Counted from the first letter of the stretch, positions 28,537 to 40,325 are shown. The stretch is DNA of 64,000 bases from Olavius algarvensis associated proteobacterium Delta 3 (GCA_903231505.1 CAFBRK010000169.1:1-64000), one strand, 5' to 3'. The notes: generated from the letters alone by a model not told the origin. Made by a program: numbers and translations.

Positions 28537-29697
28537 TTAGGCTACGATATCCGCTACCTTCTTTGCAGCGTCCTTCAAATCCACGGCAGTAATCAGATTG
28601 AGGCCGGATTCTGCAAGAATCCGCCGGCCCTCTTCCACATTCGTTCCTTCCATGCGGACCACCACGGGGACCTCGATACCGGTTTTCTTCGCGGCCTGTA
28701 CCACACCTTCGGCAAGAACATCGCATCGGAGAATTCCGCCGAAAATATTAATCAGGATTCCTTTGACATTCTTGTCGCTGAGTATGATCCGGAACCCATT
28801 TTCAACCATTTCGGCACTGGCACCGCCTCCGACATCGAGAAAGTTCGCGGGCTCTGCGCCGGCCAGTTTGATGATGTCCATGGTAGCCATGGCCAGACCG
28901 GCACCGTTTACCATGTTGCCGACATTGCCGTCGAGGTTGATGTAATTCAGATTGAATTTGGATGCTTCCACTTCCAGAGGATCCTCTTCATCCAAATCCC
29001 GATATCCCATGATGTCCTTGTGCCGGAACAGCGCGTTGGAGTCGAAATTGACCTTGGCGTCCAAAGCGATAACCCCATCTTCAGCGGTCAGCACCAGGGG
29101 ATTGATTTCCAGCAGGGAGCAGTCGTAGTCGACAAACAACTGATACAGGCGCTGCAGCATCGGAATGAACGCCTTGATGGCCGCCGGCGGAAGATTCAGC
29201 CCGAAGGCAGCTTCGCGACAATGAAATCCCTGGATTCCCAGCAGGGGATCCACATATACTTTAATAATTTTTTCAGGGGTTTTGGCGGCAACTTCCTCGA
29301 TGTCCATACCCCCGGCCTCGCTGGCCATGATCACGATATTAGCGGTGGCCCGGTCGGGTATAATGCTCAGGTAGAGTTCCTTGGCGATGTTGAGGCCCTG
29401 TTCGACAAGGACCTTTTTAACCTCTTTGCCTTCCGGTCCGGTCTGGTGGGTGACCAGGTTCATGCCGATGATGTCTCCGGCAATGCTCGTTACCTCACTT
29501 TTGGACTGGGCCAGTTTAACACCGCCGCCCTTTCCGCGACCCCCGGCATGAATCTGGGCTTTAACGACCACAGGATAACCACCCAAGGTGTCCGCCAGTG
29601 TCTCCGCTTCCTCCGGGGTGAAGGCGACCCCGCCATCGGGGACCGGTATGTTGTATTTTCGAAACAGTTCCTTTGCCTGGTACTCATGGATCTTCAT
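28537..29697 (-). CDS. sucC: Succinyl-CoA synthetase, beta subunit (ADP-forming)
   Basis: A 386-residue ATP-grasp subunit. It starts [20 protein letters not shown], has the nucleotide loop [28 protein letters not shown], the CoA-ligase segment [10 protein letters not shown], and [11 protein letters not shown]. It pairs with SucD. A strong terminator lies between it and the upstream carboxyltransferase gene, so sucCD may also have separate transcription, though GAGGAGGATC just before the start is the only clear signal. Confidence 0.97.
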   Translation of the reverse strand: MKIHEYQAKELFRKYNIPVPDGGVAFTPEEAETLADTLGGYPVVVKAQIHAGGRGKGGGVKLAQSKSEVTSIAGDIIGMNLVTHQTGPEGKEVKKVLVEQGLNIAKELYLSIIPDRATANIVIMASEAGGMDIEEVAAKTPEKIIKVYVDPLLGIQGFHCREAAFGLNLPPAAIKAFIPMLQRLYQLFVDYDCSLLEINPLVLTAEDGVIALDAKVNFDSNALFRHKDIMGYRDLDEEDPLEVEASKFNLNYINLDGNVGNMVNGAGLAMATMDIIKLAGAEPANFLDVGGGASAEMVENGFRIILSDKNVKGILINIFGGILRCDVLAEGVVQAAKKTGIEVPVVVRMEGTNVEEGRRILAESGLNLITAVDLKDAAKKVADIVA

Positions 29698-29724
29698 GCG
29701 TTTGATCCTCCTCGGCTCTTGTTT

Positions 29725-29760
29725 AAAAAAAAGGGCGAGATTGCAGCTCGCCCTTTTTTA
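29725..29760. terminator. Bidirectional-looking intrinsic terminator
   Basis: Stem GGGCGAG (29733-29739) / CTCGCCC (29747-29753), loop attgcag, flanked by A8 on the left and T6 on the right. On the minus strand it ends the carboxyltransferase transcript before sucC. Confidence 0.88.
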
Positions 29761-29782
29761 TCCGATTGATATTAAGACGGCG

Positions 29783-31798
29783 TCATCCGACAACAGCGAG
29801 CACATCATTTTTAGCGACCGAATCGCCGCTGCTGAAATTGATGGCTTTAACGGTGCCACTGGCCGGCGACGGCAGGGCATTTTCCATCTTCATGGCTTCC
29901 AGGACTACGAGGGTTTCTCCCTGGCTGATCGTGTCGCCGACCTTTTTCTCGTAGGACACGATCATACCGGGCATGGGCGCGGTCAACGGAGTACCTTCGG
30001 GCGTATCCGCCGGTGCCGGTGCCGCGGGCGCTTCCTCTTTGGCCGGTGCCGCCGGGGCGGGCGCTGCCGCTGCCGGAGCTGCCGGTTGGGGTGTCGGTGC
30101 CGCCGGCGGGGTCATGGGCATTTGCCCGGCCATGGGCTGCACATAACTGACCATCGGAGCGCCGCCGACTTCGTCCACACCTACCTCGTAGTACTCATTG
30201 TCGATAAAGACGTTGAATGTGCGTGTGTTCTCGCCCTTTGCCGGTGCCTCTTTAACGATCTCCACCAGCTTCCCGGCCTTGGCCTTCCGGACCAGCTCCT
30301 CTTCGGCACGGGCTTCTTCCATGGTCCGGGGCAGGACCTCCTTGGGGGGCTGTTCCTTGCCGTATTTCCACTTGAGAAATTTTCTGCCGGTTACCGGGTA
30401 TATGGCATACAGCACCAGGTCATCCAGGTCGACGGCCAGATCCGCGATTTCCTCCTTGGCCTTTTCCAGTTCCGGTTCCAGTACCTCGGCCGGCCGGCAC
30501 GTGATCGGCTCCTCGCCGCGTTCATAACCCTGGAGCGCTTTTTTCTGGACTTCCTTGTCGATGGGGACGGCGGTCTTGCCGTACAATCCGTAGCAGAGAT
30601 CCTTGACCTGGCCGGTGATCATTTTGTACCGCTCGTTTTCATCGTCAAACAGGACGTTATTGACGGTCTGGATACCGACAATCTGGCTGGTGGGGGTCAC
30701 CAGGGGGATCTGGCCCAATTCTTTCCGGACCCGCGGCAGCTCCCGGTAAACATCGCCGATCTTGTCCAGGGCGTCCATTTCCCGCAACTGATTGACCAGG
30801 TTGGAAAGCATGCCTCCCGGGGTCTGATGGAGCAACACGTTGATGTCGATGATCGACATCTTGCTGTCGTCCAGAAGATGCCTGTATTTGGGCATCACTT
30901 CCTTTTCGAGGACCTCGTTGATCCGGGCCAGCAGCTTGATGTCGAACCCGGTGTCCCGGTTGGTGCCCAACAGCGCCATGACCAGCGGCTCGATGGCGGC
31001 ATGGGCGGTGCGGTAGGCATAGGGGCTCATGCAGGTGTCGATGATGTCCACGCCGGCTTCGATGGCCTTAAGATGGCTCAAAGGGCTCATGCCCGACGTA
31101 AAATGGCTGTGAAGATTGATCGGCGGCTTGACCGAATCCTTCAGGGCCTTGACGACGGCATAGGCGTCATAGGGCGCGATCAGACCGGCCATGTCCTTGA
31201 CGCAGATCGAGTCGGCGCCCATGGCCTCCAGCTCCTTGCCCTTTTTGACATAGTAGTCCAGGTTGTAGACGTTCCCTCCCAAACGGGGCTCGGTCATGGT
31301 GTAGCAGATGCAGCCCTGAAAGTGCTTGCCGTATTCCTTGATCTTGGGTACCACCGTTTGGAAGTTGCGATAGTCGTTGAGGGCGTCGAAGGTCCGGAAG
31401 ATGTCCATACCGTTTTCGCAGGCGCGATCCATAAAAGCGTTGGCCACGTCATCGGCATAGTTGCGGTAGCCGACCAGGTTCTGGGCCCGGAGCAGCATGG
31501 AAAACGGGGTTTTTTTGAGATACCGTTTCAGGGTCCGGATCCGCTCCCAGGGGTCTTCGTTCAAAAAACGGTGCATGGTGTCGAATGTCGCCCCGCCCCA
31601 GGTCTCCACGGCCCAGAAGCCCACCTCGTCCATCATCTCGGCAACCGGGATCATGTCCTCGGTCCGGCCACGGGTGGCGAACAGGGACTGGTGGCCGTCG
31701 CGAAGCGAGAGATCTTCGATTTTCACCGGGTTCTCCGCCGCCGGCCGGTCCTTGTCATAGTTCATTTCGGTCATCTTGACTTGATTGTGATCGCTCAT
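29783..31798 (-). CDS. Biotin-containing carboxyltransferase (5S transcarboxylase / oxaloacetate decarboxylase alpha / PycB type)
   Basis: A 671-residue protein. The N-terminal TIM-barrel carboxyltransferase domain has LRDGHQSLFATR, the carbamylated-Lys motif SICVKDMAGLI and metal-ligand HSHF. Then come a PYC-OADA helical domain, a long Ala/Pro linker (about 555-600) and a C-terminal biotinyl domain with VLEAMKMEN. It transfers carboxyl between biotin and pyruvate/oxaloacetate. No biotin carboxylase and no membrane OadB gene is nearby, while a 12S-like subunit is, so a transcarboxylase joining methylmalonyl-CoA and pyruvate to propionyl-CoA and oxaloacetate is most likely (inference). AGGAGAAAAGGA precedes the start. 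Confidence 0.9.
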   Translation of the reverse strand: MSDHNQVKMTEMNYDKDRPAAENPVKIEDLSLRDGHQSLFATRGRTEDMIPVAEMMDEVGFWAVETWGGATFDTMHRFLNEDPWERIRTLKRYLKKTPFSMLLRAQNLVGYRNYADDVANAFMDRACENGMDIFRTFDALNDYRNFQTVVPKIKEYGKHFQGCICYTMTEPRLGGNVYNLDYYVKKGKELEAMGADSICVKDMAGLIAPYDAYAVVKALKDSVKPPINLHSHFTSGMSPLSHLKAIEAGVDIIDTCMSPYAYRTAHAAIEPLVMALLGTNRDTGFDIKLLARINEVLEKEVMPKYRHLLDDSKMSIIDINVLLHQTPGGMLSNLVNQLREMDALDKIGDVYRELPRVRKELGQIPLVTPTSQIVGIQTVNNVLFDDENERYKMITGQVKDLCYGLYGKTAVPIDKEVQKKALQGYERGEEPITCRPAEVLEPELEKAKEEIADLAVDLDDLVLYAIYPVTGRKFLKWKYGKEQPPKEVLPRTMEEARAEEELVRKAKAGKLVEIVKEAPAKGENTRTFNVFIDNEYYEVGVDEVGGAPMVSYVQPMAGQMPMTPPAAPTPQPAAPAAAAPAPAAPAKEEAPAAPAPADTPEGTPLTAPMPGMIVSYEKKVGDTISQGETLVVLEAMKMENALPSPASGTVKAINFSSGDSVAKNDVLAVVG

Positions 31799-31842
31799 GA
31801 TCCTTTTCTCCTCTTTACCTGATATGTTCGAAGATGGCGTTG

Positions 31843-32061
31843 TTATCTGAGTCTGGAGCCCTGAAATGCCTTTATTTGCATCAGGTTCTGCATCTGCATC
31901 ATGGACTGGCGCCCGCTGATCCCCCAGCTGTTCACGGGAACGGCGGGACCCGCAGCGGCCGCCGGCATTTGGGAAGCGGCCATCATCATGGCCTCTTCCT
32001 GGGTTTTAATGTAATCGATGACAGCGGCTGTGATGGCGGCAAACTTCTTTGGATCTTTCAT
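31843..32061 (-). CDS. Small OadG-like protein of the carboxyltransferase cluster
   Basis: A 72-residue protein starting MKDPKKFAAITAAVIDYIKT, then an Ala/Pro linker, then SWGISGRQSMMQMQN. The W-x2-xGRxxxM C-terminal pattern and Ala-rich helix resemble OadG/MmdD small subunits of biotin-dependent decarboxylases, but the N-terminal membrane helix of those is absent. It probably assembles or docks the carboxyltransferase subunits (inference). AGGGGA precedes ATG 32061. It lies between the 12S-like and 5S-like genes, 44 bp before the latter. Confidence 0.75.
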   Translation of the reverse strand: MKDPKKFAAITAAVIDYIKTQEEAMMMAASQMPAAAAGPAVPVNSWGISGRQSMMQMQNLMQIKAFQGSRLR

Positions 32062-32217
32062 CAGCTTCCCCTTATGTTGCATTCCACGCCTGGTGTTCTG
32101 TATTTGGCCCTGGGTGATCTGTTTTCGGGATTGTTTCATCGATATTCGGTATTGGGTATCCGGTACTGGGTCATGAACACCGATTGTAGAAACAAACCTC
32201 AGTTCAAATTTTATATA

Positions 32218-32257
32218 GCGGCAACGCCGCGTTTCATAAAATCGTGAAACGATTTTA
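32218..32257. repeat. Two-hairpin intercistronic module, copy 3 (carboxyltransferase/small protein)
   Basis: GCGGC-aac-GCCGC, GTTTCAT, AAAATCG-tgaaa-CGATTTT, ending one base from the TAA stop of the 12S-like gene. The rest of the 197-bp gap holds ggtattgggtatccggtactggg-type heptads. Confidence 0.8.
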
Positions 32258-32258
32258 T

Positions 32259-33812
32259 TTACATGGGTATATTGCCGTGTTTCTTGGGCGGCCGGAATTC
32301 CCTCTTGGTCGACATGATTTCCAACGCCTCGATCAGACGGGCCCGGGTGTCCCTGGGCATGATCACCGCATCGACAAACCCCCGGCGGGCTGCCTGATAG
32401 GGATTGGAAAAGAGCTGCTCGTATTCTTCGATCTTCTCCTGGCGTTTGGCCGCAGGATCGTCCGCGGTCTTGATCTCTTTGCGATGGATAATGTTGGCGG
32501 CCCCTGCGGCACCCATCACGGCAATCTCGGCCGTGGGCCAGGCAAAGGCCCAATCCGCCCCCAGATCCTTTGAACACATGGCCAGGTAGGAACCGCCGTA
32601 ATCTTTGCGGGTGACCAGGAGCATTTTCGGTACGGTGGCTTCCGAATAGCACCAGAGCAGTTTGGCGCCGTGGCGGATGATCCCGCCCCATTCCTGGTTG
32701 CTTCCGGGAAGGTAACCGGGAACGTCGGCGATGGTTAGCAGCGGGATATTGAACGCATCGCAGAACCGGATGAACCGGGTCGCTTTGTCCGACGCATCGA
32801 TATCCAGACATCCGGCCAGCTCGCTCGGCTGGTTGGCGATGATACCCACACTGCGCCCGTTGAGCCGGGCCAGGCAGACAATGATGTTCTTGGCAAAATG
32901 CTCGTGGGGCTCATAAAAATCGCCATTGTCAACGATGCTGCGGATGACATCCTTCATGTCGTAGGAATGGTTCGGATTTTCCGGAACGATGCTGTCCAGT
33001 GCCGGATCCGTTCGCTTCGGGTTGTCTCCGGTGTTGACCACCGGCGGGTCCTCCATGTTGTTCGGGGGCAGGAATGACAGGAGCCGTTTGATGCCCGCAA
33101 TGGCGTCGGCATCGTTGTCACAGGCAAAATGTGCCACACCGCTCTTTTCATTGTGGGCCATGGCACCGCCCAGGTCTTCGAAGCTGATCTCTTCACCGGT
33201 CACCGATTTAATGACCTCGGGCCCGGTGATGAACATATAAGACGTGCTCTTTACCATAAAGATGTAGTCGGTCATGGCCGGTGAATACACGGCGCCGCCG
33301 GCTGTCGGGCCCATAATGGCCGATATCTGGGGGATGACCCCGGAGGCCACCGAGTTGCGGAAAAAAATCTGCCCGTAGCCGGACAGCGCGTCCACCGCCT
33401 CCTGGATCCGGGCACCCCCGGAATCGTTGATTCCGACAAAGGGGACGCCGGCTTTCAATGCCAGATCCATTACCTTGCAGATTTTTCTGGAGTGCATTTC
33501 GCCGAGACTGCCGGCCCGAGAGGTAAAATCCTGTGAGAAGGCAAATACTGGGCGTCCTTCGACAAGCCCGTGACCGGTGATGACACCATCTGAAGGAATC
33601 TCTACCTTGTCCATGCCAAAATTGGTGCAGCGGTGTTCGACAAACATATCGACTTCGCGGAAGGTACCCGGGTCAAAGAGCAACGTCAGTCGTTCCCGGG
33701 CGGTCATTTTCCCCTTTTCCTTGTGTTTGGCGACCGCTTTCTCCCCACCCATCTGAAGGGCCCTGTCTTCACGTACCTTCAGGTCTTTTATTTTTTCTTC
33801 CACTCTACCCAT
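32259..33812 (-). CDS. Acyl-CoA carboxylase/methylmalonyl-CoA carboxyltransferase 12S-type subunit
   Basis: A 517-residue carboxyltransferase of the PccB/MmdA/12S family. Conserved features are TARERLTLLFDPGTF, the first oxyanion region SGGARIQEAVDALSGYG, MGPTAGGAVYSPA, DVPGYLPGSNQEWGGIIRHGAK and MGAAGAANI. It moves carboxyl between methylmalonyl-CoA/propionyl-CoA and biotin on the partner protein. It is upstream of the small OadG-like gene and the biotin-carrying subunit, downstream of meaB. A 116-bp AT-rich leader with AAAGGAAAA before the start may hold a promoter. Confidence 0.93.
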   Translation of the reverse strand: MGRVEEKIKDLKVREDRALQMGGEKAVAKHKEKGKMTARERLTLLFDPGTFREVDMFVEHRCTNFGMDKVEIPSDGVITGHGLVEGRPVFAFSQDFTSRAGSLGEMHSRKICKVMDLALKAGVPFVGINDSGGARIQEAVDALSGYGQIFFRNSVASGVIPQISAIMGPTAGGAVYSPAMTDYIFMVKSTSYMFITGPEVIKSVTGEEISFEDLGGAMAHNEKSGVAHFACDNDADAIAGIKRLLSFLPPNNMEDPPVVNTGDNPKRTDPALDSIVPENPNHSYDMKDVIRSIVDNGDFYEPHEHFAKNIIVCLARLNGRSVGIIANQPSELAGCLDIDASDKATRFIRFCDAFNIPLLTIADVPGYLPGSNQEWGGIIRHGAKLLWCYSEATVPKMLLVTRKDYGGSYLAMCSKDLGADWAFAWPTAEIAVMGAAGAANIIHRKEIKTADDPAAKRQEKIEEYEQLFSNPYQAARRGFVDAVIMPRDTRARLIEALEIMSTKREFRPPKKHGNIPM

Positions 33813-33928
33813 CGCGGTTTTCCTTTCCCAAAGTAAACGCGGTTAATCCCAAGGGGTCCTGAAATCCCGAAAATATGTGTAAAAACATTTGGTTAGTTAG
33901 AAAGGCAACTGTTGGAAACTAAATGATT

Positions 33929-34923
33929 CTAGACCGCCCCATGGTTGTCAAGTAAAAAAAGCAGCCTGCTGGCGGCCACGGTGGGCGCAGCCGTGCCGCC
34001 CTCCACCTCCCGGATAAATTGCGGCAGATGCCGCTTGATTCCCGGATGGGAGTGGAATCGATCCCGAAGTCCTTCGTGAATCAGGTCCCACATCCAGTCC
34101 AGAGCCTGCCGCCGGCGCTTTTCCGACAGCTCACCGGTGGCATTCAGTTTCTCACGGTGGTCGAGAACCGTCTCCCAGATCTCCCGGATCCCCGACATGG
34201 TCTCGTCGATGGCACTGCAGGTGAGCACGGGCGGCGACCATGTCATGGTAACCGGACTTAAAAAGTGCAGGGCCGTCTCGTATTGCTTTTTGGCGGCCAT
34301 GGCTCTTTTGACGTTGTCGCCGTCGGCTTTGTTCACCGCGATGGCGTCCGCCAGCTCGATGATGCCTTTCTTGATCCCCTGGATCTCGTCGCCGGCGCCG
34401 GCGATCATAAGGACCAGAAAAAAATCGACCATGGAGGCCACCGCCGTTTCCGACTGTCCCACCCCGACGGTTTCGATAATCATGACATCGAACCCGGCCG
34501 CTTCACACACAAGCATGGTCTCTCTGGTTTTTCGGGCAACACCGCCCAGCGTGTTGCCTGAAGGCGACGGTCGGATAAATGCGTCGGGTTCGGTGGAAAG
34601 CTTTTCCATCCGGGTCTTGTCCGCCAGAATACTTCCCCCGCTGCGCCGGCTGCTGGGATCGATGGCCAGTACGCCGACCCGGTGACCACCCCGGACCAGC
34701 ATGGTGCCAAAGCTTTCGATAAAGGTGCTCTTGCCCACACCGGGGACGCCGGTGATACCGATCCGGACAGCGTTGCCGGTATGGGGCAGCAAATCGTCGA
34801 GGATCGTCCGGGCGGCATTTTGATGCTCGGGCAACGCGCTTTCGATCAATGTGATCGTCTTTGCCAGAGCCCGCCTGTCACCGGAGCGCACACCGTCGAC
34901 ATATGGCTTCGGATCGATTGACA

Positions 34924-34924
<1 letters not shown>
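33929..34924 (-). CDS. meaB: Methylmalonyl-CoA mutase-associated GTPase MeaB
   Basis: A 331-residue G3E-family GTPase. The P-loop is GITGVPGVGKSTFIESF, followed by VLAIDPSSRRSGGSIL, ETVGVGQSE and NKADGDN. It guards and loads adenosylcobalamin into methylmalonyl-CoA mutase and protects it from inactivation. Its ATG shares a base with the mutase stop (TAATG), a sign of tight coupling, which agrees with its partner role. Confidence 0.95.
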
Positions 34925-37053
<2,129 letters not shown>

Positions 37054-37131
37054 GCGTTGCTCCTCCAACTTCGGTTAAATGTCCACAGACATGATAAATA
37101 GGTTTGATCCCGGTATTTTCTCCGCGGGGAG

Positions 37132-37764
37132 TTATGGCCGGTTTGGATTTTCCATGGCCCGCCAGACCAGCTCAAAAAGCGCATTCGACTGGTCGCTCAA
37201 ACTGTCCGCCTGCCCTCTGGAGATCCACATGACAAACGAACGCTGAACAAACCCCATGATGAAATCCAGGCAGACGCCGGCACGGACGTTGGGGTTCAGC
37301 ACCCCTTCCCGCTGCCCTTCCTTGAGTACTTCCAAAAACAGGTTCATCATTTTCTTCTGTTCAAAGGTTTCATCGGCCATCCAGGTCTTCATGGGGATCG
37401 TCATGAAAATGATGCGGCCAAGGTAGGGGTGTCTCTCATAGTAATCGATCTGAAGCCAGAAGACTTTCCTGAGCTTCTCCTTTAGATCTTCGATACCTTG
37501 CAGATGATCGATGATCCGCTCGGTAAGTTTTCCAAGCCACACATCCACAAATGCGAACACCAGGCGCTCTTTGCTGCCATAGTGGTTATAGATGGTACTG
37601 AAACTGATTCCGGCCCGTTTTGCCACTTCCCGCATATTGGCCTTGTGAAAATCGGATTCGGAGAATATCTCCTGAACCGCGGTTTCCAGACGGCTGTAGA
37701 CGTCCGGTCGTAGACTGGTAAACTTTGTTACTTCGTTTAGTTGTTTATTGGTAAAAGCATCCAT
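37132..37764 (-). CDS. TetR/AcrR family transcriptional regulator
   Basis: A 210-residue regulator. The N-terminal helix-turn-helix runs through MREVAKRAGISFSTIYNHYGSKERLV, and the C-terminal ligand domain is helical and aromatic-rich (IDYYERHPYLGRIIF). Standing first in the mutase-meaB-carboxyltransferase run, it may control that pathway, perhaps sensing an acyl-CoA (inference). No ribosome binding site is visible, so translation may start near the 5' end of the message. A 15-bp inverted repeat lies 11 bp upstream. Confidence 0.9.
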   Translation of the reverse strand: MDAFTNKQLNEVTKFTSLRPDVYSRLETAVQEIFSESDFHKANMREVAKRAGISFSTIYNHYGSKERLVFAFVDVWLGKLTERIIDHLQGIEDLKEKLRKVFWLQIDYYERHPYLGRIIFMTIPMKTWMADETFEQKKMMNLFLEVLKEGQREGVLNPNVRAGVCLDFIMGFVQRSFVMWISRGQADSLSDQSNALFELVWRAMENPNRP

Positions 37765-37774
37765 GGAAAAATAT

Positions 37775-37789
37775 ATAACACTCTGTTAT
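37775..37789. promoter_or_regulatory. Candidate TetR operator
   Basis: ATAACA-CTC-TGTTAT, two perfect 6-bp half sites with 3-bp spacing, lies in an AT-rich promoter-like stretch 11 bp before the TetR-family gene. Position and symmetry suit autoregulation. It was found by eye only. Confidence 0.45.
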
Positions 37790-38290
37790 TATATTATTAT
37801 AATGACTTTGTGAAATTTTCGCCGTCATTTTCCGTGTCGGCTGAAAAAACAACGTTTCAAAGCATTAAATAATATAATATATTGTTTTTTAATTAAAAAT
37901 ATTAATTACAGATTTTTTTCAGTAAAATTGTGGAACAAGGTTACCGTTTATGGCAGGTACACAGTGGATGTCAAGAGGAAAATGAGAAAAATGTCACAAT
38001 TCGTTACAGGAAGCATATCGTGCCGGAGCATTCTTCGCCCGGGGGGGGTGAATGCAGACGATCTGCCCATCGGTATCTTCTCACCTCCCAGGGAGATGCC
38101 ATGATGTTTCCGCAAAAAATCTTTAGAATGCGGCTCCCCGGAGAGCACACGTTAGCTGAAATATGGGTCTGTCTCACCACCAAGGCCATGAAGCGCGCAA
38201 CGGGAGCGACATGCAAACTATTTTTCGTCGTGAGCTTCGTGGTGAAATTTCTCCAATGGAGCCTGTACGCCTATTCTTGAACGGGTTGGA
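37790..38290. other. 501-bp gap between mce and the regulator
   Basis: The left part (37790-37920) is very AT-rich and probably carries the regulator promoter. The right part is GC-rich with a run of eight G at 38040-38047. The open frame 37930-38280 lacks a ribosome binding site and family resemblance, so I leave it out. Confidence 0.45.
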
Positions 38291-38695
38291 TTACCCTCGC
38301 TCACACAGTTCCACCAATACTCCGTTGGTCGATTTGGGGTGAAGAAAGGCGATCTTCGCCCCACCGGCTCCGATGCGCGGGGTTTCGTCGATCAATCGGA
38401 TCCCCTTTTCTTTCAACTCGGCCAGCGCTGCTTCGATGTTTTCCACGCGAAAGGCGACATGCTGAATTCCCTCGCCTTTTTTCTCGATGTATTTTGCTAC
38501 GGGACCATCGGGTGCCGTCGATTCCAGCAGTTCCACCTCGCTTTCGCCGACCGGGAAAAACGCCGTTGTGACTTTCTGCTCGGCCACGGTTTCCGAGCCT
38601 TCAAAGTCCAGACCGAGGGTGTCCGCCCAAAACCCCTTACCCGTGTCGATACTTTTTACCGCGATTCCAAGATGGTCAATTTTGAGTACCTTCAT
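38291..38695 (-). CDS. mce: Methylmalonyl-CoA epimerase
   Basis: A 134-residue glyoxalase-fold enzyme with the paired betaalphabetabetabeta modules. Metal ligands appear in KIDHLGIAV (His8), IQHVAFRV, and the C-terminal GVLVELCE. It interconverts the (S) and (R) forms of methylmalonyl-CoA, linking the carboxyltransferase product to the mutase. It lies upstream of the regulator and mutase on the same strand. Confidence 0.95.
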   Translation of the reverse strand: MKVLKIDHLGIAVKSIDTGKGFWADTLGLDFEGSETVAEQKVTTAFFPVGESEVELLESTAPDGPVAKYIEKKGEGIQHVAFRVENIEAALAELKEKGIRLIDETPRIGAGGAKIAFLHPKSTNGVLVELCERG

Positions 38696-38704
38696 TTTCT
38701 CTCC

Positions 38705-38821
38705 TTAAAAAACGTGTTTGGTATTTAGTGTTTGGTGTTCAGGGATCAGCGATATAAATGTATCCTCAAATGAATTTCAGGACCAGATACCAAACACAAA
38801 ACACAAAACACAAAACACAAG
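38705..38821. repeat. TTTGGTGT / ACAAAAC heptad repeats
   Basis: The leader of mce holds gtgtttggtatttagtgtttggtgttc (38711-38738) and, in reverse sense, four acacaaa-type units at 38793-38821 next to the aminotransferase stop. The same seven-base style occurs at 27218-27246 and 27565-27597. Confidence 0.6.
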
Positions 38822-38824
38822 CCC

Positions 38825-40006
38825 CTATTTGTATTTATCTATGACCCTCTTAAATCCCGGCATCGCATTGACGATCGTATCATCATCGACGCAGTAGGAG
38901 ATACGGAAATGGCCGGGGCCGCCGAAGCCGCTGCCGGGGACCACCAGGATCAATTCAGCTTGGAGGGCGCGGACAAATTCCACATCATCCGGAATCGGAC
39001 TCCGGGGAAACAGGTAAAACGCCCCCGGCGGCCACACGAAATCGTACCCCGCATCGGCCAGACCATCGCAAAGCAGTTTCCGCTTCCGTGCGTATTCGTC
39101 TACGTCCACGGTCACGCCCTGGAGTTGGGCCACCACCCGCTGCATAAGGGCCGGCGCATTAACAAACCCCAGAATTCGATTCGTCAGGGTCATTCCCGCC
39201 AGAAGTTCCGGTTTGTGGGAGGCTTCCGGGTGTATGGCAATATACCCGAGGCGTTCGCCGGCCAGGGAGATGTCTTTGGAGTAGGACGCCGCAACAATCG
39301 AATCAGGATACACTCCCAAGATACTCGGCACGTCGATACCGTCATAAACGATTTTTCGGTACGGTTCATCGGAGACGAGGTATATCGTCCGGCCAAGCGC
39401 CCTGCTGCGGGATTCCAGCAGCGCTCCCAGTCCCTGCAGGTCCTTTTCGGGGTAGACTTGACCGGTAGGATTGTTGGGTGAGTTGATGAGAACGATTTTT
39501 GTTTGTGGAGTGATCGCGCCGGCGATGGCGTCCAGATCCAGGGAAAAATCGGCATGGGTCGGTACCGTTTTCAAACTCCCCCCGTGGTTGTCCGCGTAAA
39601 AGGTATATTCCACGAAAAACGGGGTTGGTGTGAGGACCTCGTCGCCCGGGTCCAGGAGTGCTTTCAAAATGGTGTTCAAGGCACCGGCGGCACCGCACGT
39701 CATGATGATGTCATCGCCGGACAAGGGTACCCGATGCTCTCCGGACAGGTACTCGGCGACGGCCTCGCGGACAAACGGGTATCCGGTGTTCGGCATGTAG
39801 CCGTGAACGCCCGGGCCGCTGAATTCGACAACTGTTTTCAGAACGTCATGGAATTTTTCCGGAGGAGGCACGTTTGGATTTCCGAGACTGAAATCGAACA
39901 CCTTCTCCGGTCCGTGTTCAGCCTTCAAACGCGTGCCCTCTTCGAACATTTTTCGTATCCAGGACGATTTTTCTATAAACGTCTCGATCTTTTTGGCAAT
40001 AGTCAT
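38825..40006 (-). CDS. Pyridoxal phosphate-dependent aminotransferase, class I
   Basis: A 393-residue fold-type I aminotransferase. It has FDFSLGNPNVPPP, the GYMPNTGYPFVREAVA segment, NSPNNPTGQVYP with the PLP-Asn, VSDEPYRKIVYDG with Asp/Tyr, the PLP-lysine in ASYSKDISLAGERLG, and the carboxylate Arg in HFRISYC. Likely an aspartate/alanine-type aminotransferase; substrate not decided. The start at 40006 has GGGGAGG at about ten bases; a GTG at 40018 is too close to it. Confidence 0.92.
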   Translation of the reverse strand: MTIAKKIETFIEKSSWIRKMFEEGTRLKAEHGPEKVFDFSLGNPNVPPPEKFHDVLKTVVEFSGPGVHGYMPNTGYPFVREAVAEYLSGEHRVPLSGDDIIMTCGAAGALNTILKALLDPGDEVLTPTPFFVEYTFYADNHGGSLKTVPTHADFSLDLDAIAGAITPQTKIVLINSPNNPTGQVYPEKDLQGLGALLESRSRALGRTIYLVSDEPYRKIVYDGIDVPSILGVYPDSIVAASYSKDISLAGERLGYIAIHPEASHKPELLAGMTLTNRILGFVNAPALMQRVVAQLQGVTVDVDEYARKRKLLCDGLADAGYDFVWPPGAFYLFPRSPIPDDVEFVRALQAELILVVPGSGFGGPGHFRISYCVDDDTIVNAMPGFKRVIDKYK

Positions 40007-40103
40007 TCGAAAGCACACCTCCCCATGTAATTACACCGGTCTCCCCGGCCCGCATATGTGGCAAATCGTTTTCAGCCGAAACCCATCAACAGGGAAAGTC
40101 CAA

Positions 40104-40325
40104 TTATTCTGCAGGGATAACAGACTTTACCTCCGGGATTTCCTGCTTCAGGATGCGTTCAATTCCGTTTCTCAGGGTCATCTGGGACATGGGACACCCT
40201 GCGCAGGCGCCCTGGAGGCGAACTTTGACCACACCGTCTTGAATTTCAACGAGTTCCACATCGCCGCCGTCAGCTTGCAGCATCGGTCGTATTTTGTTCA
40301 TCACCGCTTCTACTTTTTCCTTCAT
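40104..40325 (-). CDS. Nfu-type Fe-S carrier protein (NifU C-terminal domain)
   Basis: A 73-residue stand-alone Nfu domain: VMNKIRPMLQADGGDVELVEI, then the cluster-ligating GACAGCPMSQMTL. It is equivalent to the third domain of the NifU at 21.7 kb and probably carries or delivers Fe-S clusters. AAAGAGGTAG precedes it. It lies 97 bp upstream of the aminotransferase. Confidence 0.94.
   Translation of the reverse strand: MKEKVEAVMNKIRPMLQADGGDVELVEIQDGVVKVRLQGACAGCPMSQMTLRNGIERILKQEIPEVKSVIPAE

Noticed and set aside
29588..31822. 744-codon plus-strand open frame rich in Gly, His and Arg
   Set aside because: Antisense of the biotin-containing carboxyltransferase; the Gly/Arg-rich part mirrors its Ala/Pro linker.
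31843..32811. Long minus-strand frame covering the small OadG-like gene and the end of the 12S-like gene
   Set aside because: Only the last 72 codons are protein-like with a ribosome binding site; the rest is out of frame within the 12S-like gene and the repeat.
37930..38280. 116-codon open frame between regulator and epimerase genes
   Set aside because: No ribosome binding site, unlikely composition, no family.
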